From Pseudomonas gessardii (GTDB taxonomy: Bacteria; Pseudomonadota; Gammaproteobacteria; Pseudomonadales; Pseudomonadaceae): a stretch of DNA of 64,000 nt. The notes below the pieces were generated by a model. The model was not told the origin of the DNA, searched no databases, and was given only the letters and a program-made list of their open reading frames with translations. The stretch covers positions 62,001 to 126,000 of the forward strand of contig NZ_MNPU01000002.1 in the NCBI RefSeq assembly GCF_001983165.1, given 5' to 3'. Shown one piece after another: positions 55,303-64,000 of the stretch (within the stretch, counting starts at the first letter, position 1; each line of letters starts with the position of its first letter). Both the position numbers and the translations under genes were made by a program.

Positions 55303-55316
55303 TGTTCTGCTCTCTT

Positions 55317-56735
55317 TTAACGAATTTGTGGGCCGATGAACCGGCTCTTGGCTTCTACGTGGATGCTGTCATCGTCAGCATCCTTGAGGATGAATTTCAC
55401 CTCGTTGGTGCTCGACGGCATTTGTTCTGGCGCGCTCGACAGCTCCACCGGCAGGGTGAAGATTTCCCCGGCGGCAACCTTGATCTCGCGCTTGCCTTGC
55501 AGCTTGAGGTCCGGCAGGCCGCTGGCGTCCAGCACATAGGTGTGGTCGCGCTGGTCCTTGTTCATGATTTTCAGGCTGTAGACGTTCTCGATCCGCCCTT
55601 CGGCGTTTTCGCGGTACAGCACGCGGTCCTTGCTGACATCGAAACCCACCAGCGAGCGCATGAAGAACGCCGTGGCCAGCAGGCTGATCATCGCCAGCAG
55701 CACCAGCGCATAGCCGATCAGGCGTGGGCGCAACTTGTGGGTTTTTTGCCCCGACAGGTTATGTTCGGTGGTGTAGCTGATCAACCCGCGAGGGTAGTCC
55801 ATCTTGTCCATGATGGTGTCGCAGGCGTCGATGCAGGCGGCGCAGCCAATGCACTCGATCTGCAGGCCGTCACGGATGTCGATCCCAGTGGGGCAGACCT
55901 GCACGCACATGGTGCAGTCGATGCAATCCCCCAGGCCCTGGGCCTTGTAGTCGATGCCTTTCTTGCGTGGGCCACGCACTTCGCCACGACGTGGGTCGTA
56001 GGACACGATCAGGGTGTCCTTGTCGAACATCACGCTCTGGAAGCGCGCATACGGACACATGTAGATGCACACTTGCTCGCGCAGCCAGCCGGCGTTGCCG
56101 TAGGTGGCGAGGGTGAAGAAGCCGACCCAGAAGTACGACCAGCCATCGGCCTGGCCGGTGAAGAACTCGAACACCAGCTCGCGGATCGGCGAGAAATAGC
56201 CGACAAAGGTCATGCCAGTGACAAAGCCGATCAACAGCCACAGCGTGTGTTTGCTGAGTTTGCGCAGGAACTTGTTGGCGCTCATCGGCGCCTTGTCCAG
56301 CTTGATCCGTTGGTTGCGGTCGCCTTCGGTGACCTTTTCGCACCACATGTAGATCCAGGTCCACACGCTTTGCGGGCAGGTGTAGCCGCACCAGATACGC
56401 CCGGCGTACACGGTGATAAAGAACAGGCCGAAGGCCGAGATGATCAGGATGCCCGACAGCAGGATAAAATCCTGGGGCCAGAATGTCGCACCGAAAATAA
56501 AGAACTTACGCTCCGGCAGGTTCCACCAGACAGCCTGGTGCCCGCCCCAGTTCAGCCACACCGTACCGAAGTACAGCAGGAACAACCCGGCGCCGCCGAG
56601 CATCCGCAGATTGCGGAACATCCCGGTGAAGGCACGGGTGTAGATTTTCTCCCGCGAGGCGTAGAGATCGACGGTGTCGCTGGTTTTTTTGGCAGGCGGG
56701 GTAACGTCATGTACCGGAATCTGGTTGCTCATCAT
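55317..56735 (-). CDS. ccoG: cbb3 oxidase accessory protein CcoG (polyferredoxin)
   Basis: 472 residues. Several transmembrane segments (FILLSGILIISAFGLFFITV, LWLLIGFVTGMTFVGYF, LIGYALVLLAMISLLATAFF) flank an FixG-type 2x[4Fe-4S] ferredoxin domain: CIDCTMCVQVCPTGIDIR and CIGCAACIDACDTIMD. A C-terminal periplasmic Ig-like domain follows. It reduces Cu(II) for delivery to the oxidase. Two adjacent ATG codons (56735, 56732) are possible starts. It is the first gene of the ccoGHIS cluster. Confidence 0.95.
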   Translation of the reverse strand: MMSNQIPVHDVTPPAKKTSDTVDLYASREKIYTRAFTGMFRNLRMLGGAGLFLLYFGTVWLNWGGHQAVWWNLPERKFFIFGATFWPQDFILLSGILIISAFGLFFITVYAGRIWCGYTCPQSVWTWIYMWCEKVTEGDRNQRIKLDKAPMSANKFLRKLSKHTLWLLIGFVTGMTFVGYFSPIRELVFEFFTGQADGWSYFWVGFFTLATYGNAGWLREQVCIYMCPYARFQSVMFDKDTLIVSYDPRRGEVRGPRKKGIDYKAQGLGDCIDCTMCVQVCPTGIDIRDGLQIECIGCAACIDACDTIMDKMDYPRGLISYTTEHNLSGQKTHKLRPRLIGYALVLLAMISLLATAFFMRSLVGFDVSKDRVLYRENAEGRIENVYSLKIMNKDQRDHTYVLDASGLPDLKLQGKREIKVAAGEIFTLPVELSSAPEQMPSSTNEVKFILKDADDDSIHVEAKSRFIGPQIR

Positions 56736-56939
56736 TGCATCCCACGGCAGTGGAGATTTGCCTTGGCCAGTACGTGCCGGCCAGGGTCAAAATAGGGGTC
56801 TTGCAGTGGCGTAATGATACGCCTGTAGTACCGATGAACGGGTGCGACCTTTGGTCGCGTTGGGGGAAATCAATTGATGGTGTACGTGACTTGAATCAAT
56901 TGACAGGATGAGTATGGACGTTTTTTCAGGGCCCGAAGG

Positions 56940-57350
56940 TCATTCGTCCCATGGGTTGATCAGTGTCACACCACTGCCTTGGAAGTCGGCGACATTGCGG
57001 GTGACCACGGTCAGGCCGTGAACCAGAGCGGTTGCGGCGATCAGTGCATCACTTTCGTTGGTTCGATCCGGTACATGCAGGCTGGCACAGCGCAGTGCCA
57101 CGGCCGCGTCAATCGGCAGGATCCTGGCATCGAAGGCCGGCATGACATGGCGTTTGAGCCAGGTGCGCAAGACCTTGCCTTGCGCGGGGTCACGGCGCTC
57201 CATGCGCAGCACCCCGGTCTCCAGTTCCTTCAAGGTAATCGCTGAAATATACAGGCGCGGCGCGGCGACGGTTTTGGCCCAGGCCACCACATTTTTGTCG
57301 GCCTGGGGTTTGCGTAACTCGGAAATGACATTGGTATCGAGCAGATACAT
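56940..57350 (-). CDS. vapC: VapC-type PIN domain toxin
   Basis: 136 residues. PIN nuclease with acidic residues at LLDTNVISELRKP, SAITLKELETGV, TNESDALIAATALVHG and VTRNVADFQGSG. It is predicted to cleave RNA (often tRNA). The ATG at 57350 shares one base with the antitoxin stop (TGATG), so it is translated with it. It lies between ccoG and the downstream ccoP, in the middle of an otherwise conserved oxidase locus. Confidence 0.9.
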   Translation of the reverse strand: MYLLDTNVISELRKPQADKNVVAWAKTVAAPRLYISAITLKELETGVLRMERRDPAQGKVLRTWLKRHVMPAFDARILPIDAAVALRCASLHVPDRTNESDALIAATALVHGLTVVTRNVADFQGSGVTLINPWDE

Positions 57351-57604
57351 CAAGAGAGGTCCACGGGTCGATCAATGATCACGGCGCGCTCGGTTTCAAA
57401 CTCGATGTCCGCCGCCTCTGGCATCATCAACAGGTCAACAATATCGGCGTTGAGGCCTGTCAATTTTTGGTAGTCCTCAATACTTAGCAGTACATGGGCA
57501 GGCTTGCCTCGGTCGGTGATAAAAACCGGTCCTTGGCGCGCGGCTTTTTTGGCACCGCTTGTGTCTTGGTTAAATTCGCGGCTGGAGATTGTCGTAATTG
57601 TCAT
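57350..57604 (-). CDS. Phd/YefM-type antitoxin
   Basis: 84 residues: a Phd/YefM N-terminal DNA-binding fold (ITTISSREFNQDTSGAKKAA, VFITDRGKPAHVLLSIEDYQ) and a C-terminal acidic toxin-binding tail (PEAADIEFETERAVIIDRP). It neutralises the PIN toxin and probably represses the operon through a palindrome upstream (57633-57648). GGGAGG precedes the start. Confidence 0.9.
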   Translation of the reverse strand: MTITTISSREFNQDTSGAKKAARQGPVFITDRGKPAHVLLSIEDYQKLTGLNADIVDLLMMPEAADIEFETERAVIIDRPVDLS

Positions 57605-57632
57605 GGAGCGCCTCCCAGCGGGATGGGTGAAT

Positions 57633-57648
57633 GTAGTTACGTTACTAC
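57633..57648 (-). promoter_or_regulatory. Antitoxin operator candidate
   Basis: GTAGTTACGTTACTAC, an inverted repeat (GTAGT/ACTAC arms) 29-44 bases before the antitoxin start, is the expected place for autorepression of a Phd-type module. Confidence 0.5.
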
Positions 57649-57693
57649 GTCGAAGTGGCGAGCTTCAAGCGGTCGATGCGTTTCACCAGACAC

Positions 57694-57731
57694 AAAAAAG
57701 CCCCGCCAGCATGCACTGTACGGAGCTTTTT
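57694..57731 (-). terminator. Terminator of the downstream ccoNOQP operon
   Basis: AAAAAAGC-C-CCG ... CGG-A-GCTTTTT stem with a 16-base loop 20 bases after the ccoP stop; A/T tracts on both sides. Confidence 0.7.
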
Positions 57732-57753
57732 CTTGCAGCTTGCAGCCTAAAGC

Positions 57754-58728
57754 TTACTTCTGCTCTGGCTGCTCTTTGTGCGACAGGCTGTAAACATACG
57801 CCGCCAGCAAATGCACCTTGTCGTTACCTTGCAGGTGCTCTTGTGCAGGCATCTGGCCCTGGCGGCCGTAACGGATGGTCTGCTGCAGTTGCGCGAAGCT
57901 GGAGCCGTAGATGAACGCGCCCGGGTGGGTCAGGTCCGGCGCGCCCATGGCAGGGGTGCCTTTACCGGTCGGGCCGTGGCAGGCCACGCAGTTGGTGGCG
58001 AACAACTTCTCGCCGTTGGCCACGTCGGCCTTGGCGCCTTCCGGCAGTTTGCGGCCATCGAGGTTGGTCAGCACGAAGCCGGCCACGTCGGCCACGCCTT
58101 GTTCACCGATGACTTCAGCCCAGCCTGGCATCACCGCATGGCGGCCCGCCATGATGGTGGCCTTGATAGTTTCCGGCTCGCCGCCCCAGCGCCAGTCGGC
58201 GTCGGTCAGGTTGGGGAAGCCATAGGCGCCCTTGGCGTCGGAACCGTGGCAGACCGAGCAGTTGGAGGCGAACAAGCGGCCACCCATCTTCAGGGCTTGC
58301 GGGTCCTTGGCCACTTCTTCAATGGGCATGGCCGCGAATTTGGCGAAGATCGGCCCGAACTTGGCGTCCGAGCGCGCCATTTCCTTTTCCCACTCGTGCA
58401 CGCCGGTCCAGCCGCTCTGGCCGTTGGCGAACTGGGTTTGCTTGTCGTTATCGAGGTAGGCATAGCCCGGCAGCAGGCCTTTCCAGTTGCCCAGGCCGGG
58501 GTATAGCACCAGGTAACCCAAGGCAAACACGATGGTGCCGACGAACAGCATGAACCACCACTTGGGCAGTGGGTTGTCGTATTCCTCGATACCATCGAAC
58601 GAGTGGCCAACGGTCTCGTCGGTTTGTTCGGCGCGCTGGCCCTTGCGGGTCGACAGCAGCAGCCAGGTCAGGGCAAAAATGGTACCCAGACTGAGGACTG
58701 TGACGTACAGACTCCAGAACGTAGTCAT
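57754..58728 (-). CDS. ccoP: cbb3 oxidase dihaem subunit CcoP (downstream operon)
   Basis: 324 residues. N-terminal membrane segments ([20 protein letters not shown] and [20 protein letters not shown]) precede two cytochrome c domains with haem motifs CSVCH (near residue 161) and CVACH (near residue 248). It carries electrons from the cytochrome c pool to CcoN/O. Compared with the other copy it has an extra segment in the first periplasmic loop ([19 protein letters not shown]). Start overlaps ccoQ stop by four bases. Confidence 0.96.
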   Translation of the reverse strand: MTTFWSLYVTVLSLGTIFALTWLLLSTRKGQRAEQTDETVGHSFDGIEEYDNPLPKWWFMLFVGTIVFALGYLVLYPGLGNWKGLLPGYAYLDNDKQTQFANGQSGWTGVHEWEKEMARSDAKFGPIFAKFAAMPIEEVAKDPQALKMGGRLFASNCSVCHGSDAKGAYGFPNLTDADWRWGGEPETIKATIMAGRHAVMPGWAEVIGEQGVADVAGFVLTNLDGRKLPEGAKADVANGEKLFATNCVACHGPTGKGTPAMGAPDLTHPGAFIYGSSFAQLQQTIRYGRQGQMPAQEHLQGNDKVHLLAAYVYSLSHKEQPEQK

Positions 58729-58910
58729 TCTTTGTTACTCCTAGAAGCTTGCTCGACGTGCTTGATGGCTTCGGGATCATCCGCAAAAGGCAACAAGGTC
58801 GCGTCTTCAAACTCTGACTTGCGCTTGGGGCTGAACACCCACAACGCCAGGCCGATAAAGGCCACCATCACGACAACGGTGCCCAGGCCTCGAATCATCC
58901 CGATATCCAT
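58725..58910 (-). CDS. ccoQ: cbb3 oxidase subunit CcoQ (downstream operon)
   Basis: 61 residues, one transmembrane helix ([18 protein letters not shown]) followed by a charged tail ([19 protein letters not shown]). It stabilises the complex. It overlaps ccoP by four bases and follows ccoO by five bases. Confidence 0.93.
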   Translation of the reverse strand: MDIGMIRGLGTVVVMVAFIGLALWVFSPKRKSEFEDATLLPFADDPEAIKHVEQASRSNKE

Positions 58911-58915
58911 TCAGA

Positions 58916-59523
58916 TCACCGTTTGCTTTTGATGATGGTGCCCAGGCCTTGCAGGTAGGCCACCAGCGCGTCCATTTCGGTCTTGCCCTTGACGGCTGCC
59001 TGGGCACCGGCGATGTCTTCGTCGGTGTAAGGCACGCCGAGGGTGCGCAAGACTTCCATTTTCTTGGCAGTGTCTTTGCCGTCGAGCTTGTTTTCCACGA
59101 GGAACGGGTACGCCGGCATTTTCGACTCGGGCACCACGTTGCGCGGGTTGTACAAGTGCGCACGCTGCCAGTCATCGGAGTAACGACCGCCAACCCGGGC
59201 CAGGTCCGGGCCGGTACGCTTGGAACCCCACAGGAACGGGTGGTCCCACACGCTTTCACCGGCGACCGAGTAGTGGCCGTAGCGTTCGGTTTCGGCACGG
59301 AACGGGCGGATCATCTGCGAGTGGCACTGTACGCAGCCGTTGGCGATGTAGATGTCGCGGCCTTCCAGTTCAAGGGCGGTGCGTGGCTTCATGCCTTCGA
59401 CCGGCTTGTTGGTCACGTCCTGGAAAAACAGCGGAACGATCTGGGTCAGGCCGCCGATACTCACGGCGATGACCATGAAGAAGGCCAGCAGGCCGATATT
59501 CTTCTCGACTACTTCATGCTTCA

Positions 59524-59524
<1 letters not shown>
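58916..59524 (-). CDS. ccoO: cbb3 oxidase monohaem subunit CcoO (downstream operon)
   Basis: 202 residues. One N-terminal membrane helix ([19 protein letters not shown]) and a periplasmic cytochrome c domain with [19 protein letters not shown]. It overlaps the ccoN stop by one base. Very similar to the second copy at 62645-63256, including long near-identical runs. Confidence 0.96.
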
Positions 59525-60966
<1,442 letters not shown>

Positions 60967-61051
60967 TCTAAGGTTCCACGGTTTAGGTGTTTTATTAGGA
61001 TAAAAATCGGTCGCAAGTATGGAGAAAGCGAGGTGCCATTGCAACGTAACG

Positions 61052-61065
61052 CTGACCTGCGTCAA
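61052..61065 (-). promoter_or_regulatory. Anr-like box upstream of the downstream ccoN
   Basis: The minus strand reads TTGACGCAGGTCAG, a weak match to TTGAT-N4-ATCAA with conserved TTGA and TCA. It is 86-99 bases before the ccoN start. It could respond to Anr. Weaker than the hemN site. Confidence 0.5.
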
Positions 61066-61410
61066 TGCTTTACAAACCAGATTCTGCGCCCTTTCCATGT
61101 TTGGCGTAAGGACAAAATCCAAAATGAAAAGCTGACGGGTTGGACAGGAATTTTGAGCGGACGCAGGTCCTTGCGCCGAGGTCAGTGCAAACACGCTGGC
61201 GGGGGGATGAGCGGTCAATGGCGCGATAGCCGGTCACTGCCAGCCTTTGCGCCTGTCACCCTGCTGGAGCGTCTGACTCGTCGCGTGCAAGTCGAGCTGC
61301 GACCGACCAACGCCGGCCCACTGTCGAAACAAGCGTAGACCCGAATGGCGAGAGGGGAAAGGTGTGCTTTGGAAGGGTGCGACAATGGGGCGCAGGGCGC
61401 AGTGGTGAGT

Positions 61411-61501
61411 AGCAAGCTGCAAGCGGAAAGTTTGGAGCGGGGAGGGAGAGGGCTGCAAGAGCCGAGTTGAGAACCCTTCTCTTGCAGCTTGCAGCTTGTA
61501 G
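61411..61501. repeat. AGCTTGCAGC family inverted repeat after ccoP (upstream operon)
   Basis: AGCAAGCTGCAAGC (61411-61424) and GCTTGCAGCTTGTAGC form an imperfect inverted pair around 60 bases of GC-rich sequence, next to the ccoP stop at 61503. Related copies lie at 30702-30732 and 57735-57755. Confidence 0.55.
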
Positions 61502-61502
61502 C

Positions 61503-62426
61503 TTACTTCTGCTCCTTCTGTGACAGGCTGTAGACGTAAGCCGCCAACAGATGAACCTTGTCATTGCCTTGCAGGGCCTCCTGCGCCGGCATCTGGCCCT
61601 GGCGGCCGTGACGGATGGTCTGTTGCAACTGCGCCAGGCTGGTGCCGTAGATGAACCCGGCAGGTTGTGTCAGGTTCGGCGCGCCCATGGCTTCGACACC
61701 GTGGCCCTCTGGGCCGTGGCAAGCCACGCAGGTGGTGTCGAACGCTTGCTTGCCAGCGGCCAGGTCGACCTTGCTGTCAGCCGGCAGCGGCAACTTGGCC
61801 AGGTCTTGGCGTACATAGGCGGCGACGTTTTTCACTCCGTCTTCGCCCAGCACTTCACCCCAGGCCGGCATGGCGGCATGGCGACCGTTCATGATGGTCA
61901 GCTTGATTGCATCGGCCGAACCACCCCAGCGCCAGTTGTTGTCCGCCAGGTTCGGGAAGCCATAGGCACCCTTGGCGTCAGAGCCGTGGCACACCGCGCA
62001 ATTGGAGGCAAACAGGCGGCCGCCCATTTTCAACGCTTGCGGGTCCTTAGCCACTTCTTCCACGGGCATGGCAGCAAATTTGGCGAAGATCGGCCCAAAC
62101 TTGGCGTCGGCCTTGGCCATTTCCTTGTCCCATTCCTTGTTTTGCGTCCAGCCGTCTTCATAGCCCGGCAAGACGCCTTTCCAGTTGCCCAGGCCGGGAT
62201 AGAGGATCAGGTAGCCGACGGCAAACACCAGGGTGCCGGCGAACAACAGGAACCACCATTGGGGCAGGGGGTTGTCGTACTCCTCAATCCCGTCGAAGGC
62301 GTGGCCCATGGTCTGGTCGACGCTGCCCTTGGTCTCGCCCTTGCGGGTGCCGAACAGCAGCCAGGTCAGGCCGATCAGGCTGCCCAGGGTCAGTACACAG
62401 ATCCATGTACTCCAAAAGGTAGTCAT
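61503..62426 (-). CDS. ccoP: cbb3 oxidase dihaem subunit CcoP (upstream operon)
   Basis: 307 residues. Two membrane segments ([37 protein letters not shown]) and two haem c sites (CAVCH, CVACH). It is shorter than the downstream copy in the loop after the second helix ([15 protein letters not shown]). It overlaps ccoQ by four bases. Confidence 0.96.
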   Translation of the reverse strand: MTTFWSTWICVLTLGSLIGLTWLLFGTRKGETKGSVDQTMGHAFDGIEEYDNPLPQWWFLLFAGTLVFAVGYLILYPGLGNWKGVLPGYEDGWTQNKEWDKEMAKADAKFGPIFAKFAAMPVEEVAKDPQALKMGGRLFASNCAVCHGSDAKGAYGFPNLADNNWRWGGSADAIKLTIMNGRHAAMPAWGEVLGEDGVKNVAAYVRQDLAKLPLPADSKVDLAAGKQAFDTTCVACHGPEGHGVEAMGAPNLTQPAGFIYGTSLAQLQQTIRHGRQGQMPAQEALQGNDKVHLLAAYVYSLSQKEQK

Positions 62427-62641
62427 GGCCGAATGCTCCTTGTTACAGGCTCTTCTTGAGCGTCGGATGGGGTGTCGATGGCGTCAGGCTTAGGCTCATC
62501 GGCAAATGGCAGCAGGCAGGCCTCGGCGAACTCCGGGTTGCGCTTGGCGTTGAACACCCACAGCGACAGGCCGATGAAGGCAATCGCCACCACCAGCGTG
62601 CCGAGGCCGCGGATCATTCCGGTATCCAGTTCAAAACCCAT
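62423..62641 (-). CDS. ccoQ: cbb3 oxidase subunit CcoQ (upstream operon)
   Basis: 72 residues. One transmembrane helix ([19 protein letters not shown]), then [19 protein letters not shown] and a longer acidic tail ([15 protein letters not shown]) than the other copy. It overlaps ccoP and follows ccoO by three bases. Confidence 0.92.
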   Translation of the reverse strand: MGFELDTGMIRGLGTLVVAIAFIGLSLWVFNAKRNPEFAEACLLPFADEPKPDAIDTPSDAQEEPVTRSIRP

Positions 62642-62644
62642 GGT

Positions 62645-63256
62645 TCACCTCTTGCTCTTGATTGCAGTGCCGAGCACTTGCAGGTAGGAGACCAGAGCGT
62701 CCATTTCGGTCTTGCCCTTGAGGCTGTCCACGGCCGCGGTGATGTCCGCGTCGGTGTACGGCACGCCGAGGGTGCGCATGACCTTGAGCTTGGTTTCGGT
62801 GTGGCTGCTGTCGACCTGGGCGGTGACCAGCCATGGGTAGGCCGGCATCTTCGACTCAGGCACGACGTTGCGCGGGTTGTACAAGTGCGCGCGGTGCCAG
62901 TCGTCGGAGTAGCGTGCGCCCACCCGGGCCAGGTCCGGCCCGGTACGCTTGGAGCCCCACAGGAACGGGTGGTCCCACACGCTTTCGCCGGCGACCGAGT
63001 AGTGGCCGTAGCGTTCGGTCTCGGCGCGGAACGGCCGGATCATCTGCGAGTGACACTGTACACAGCCTTCGCGGATGTAGATGTCACGGCCTTCCAGTTG
63101 CAGCGCGGTGTAGGGCTTCATGCCTTCGACCGGCTTGTTGGTCACGTCCTGGAAGAACAGCGGGACGATCTGCGTCAGGCCGCCGATACTCACGGCGAGC
63201 ACCATCAGCAGCATCAGCAGGCCGACGTTCTTTTCAATCGTTTCGTGTTTCATCAT
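62645..63256 (-). CDS. ccoO: cbb3 oxidase monohaem subunit CcoO (upstream operon)
   Basis: 203 residues. Membrane helix [20 protein letters not shown] and haem motif [12 protein letters not shown]. Two adjacent ATG codons (63256, 63253) are possible starts. It lies seven bases after the ccoN stop and is highly similar to the downstream copy. Confidence 0.95.
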
Positions 63257-63263
63257 CGACTCC

Positions 63264-64000
<737 letters not shown>

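Larger units (their letters stand above)
60967..61502. other. Intergenic region between the two ccoNOQP operons
   Basis: 536 bases without a convincing gene. It holds the promoter region of the downstream operon (including the Anr-like site 61052-61065 and a CATACT -10-like element at 61016-61021). Near the end it has an inverted pair (61411-61424 and 61487-61501) of the AGCTTGCAGC family, adjacent to the ccoP stop of the upstream operon. Confidence 0.6.

Overview
The window is GC-rich chromosomal DNA from a Pseudomonas, most likely the P. fluorescens group. The gene neighbourhoods are those of Pseudomonas: nasS-nasT-nasA-kinase-nirB, rmf/pyrD/rlmL, dnaX-ybaB-recR, apt-anr-hemN, and ccoGHIS beside two tandem ccoNOQP operons. 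Paired inverted REP sequences (REPINs) sit between many genes. Coding is dense and almost entirely core genome. No prophage, IS element, CRISPR array, rRNA or tRNA was seen. One structured RNA, the 4.5S SRP RNA, is present.

Region 1 (1-6760, minus strand) is the nitrate/nitrite assimilation locus: nasS (sensor), nasT (ANTAR antiterminator), nasA (nitrate transporter), a PP2C phosphatase/Ser-Thr kinase fusion, and nirB (cut by the window start). Each of the three transcription units (nasST, nasA-kinase, nirB) has a sigma-54-like promoter. Each then has an RNA leader with A1/G4 hexaloop hairpins, the last of which overlaps an intrinsic terminator. This is the layout expected for NasT-controlled antitermination, and it includes nasST itself.

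Region 2 (6866-8874, plus strand) is a small island resembling the Salmonella SPI-1 type III secretion genes: an InvG-like protein with only the N-terminal periplasmic domains, a HilA-like protein with only the DNA-binding domain, and an IagB-like lytic transglycosylase. No other secretion genes are present.

Region 3 (8966-19094) holds pyrD, rmf, rlmL, a CHASE-PAS-GGDEF protein, dacB, yggL and benE. Region 4 (19315-27197) is a purine catabolism block (GntR regulator, guaD, xdhC, xdhB, xdhA, second GntR regulator). Region 5 (27200-37555) holds smc, zipA, ligA, a zinc metallopeptidase, the 4.5S RNA, a DUF2167 membrane protein and an XRE regulator.

Region 6 (37843-41864) contains signalling genes: an Aer-like chemoreceptor, a PAS-GGDEF-EAL protein and a periplasmic binding protein. 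Region 7 (41998-48302) holds dnaX, ybaB, an oxidoreductase, recR, an acyl-CoA dehydrogenase and apt.

Region 8 (48393-64000) is the microaerobic respiration block. It has the oxygen sensor Anr, the oxygen-independent haem enzyme HemN with an exact Anr box in front, the cbb3 oxidase maturation genes (ccoGHIS plus a TauE/SafE-like protein), a PIN/Phd toxin-antitoxin pair, and two complete or partial ccoNOQP operons.
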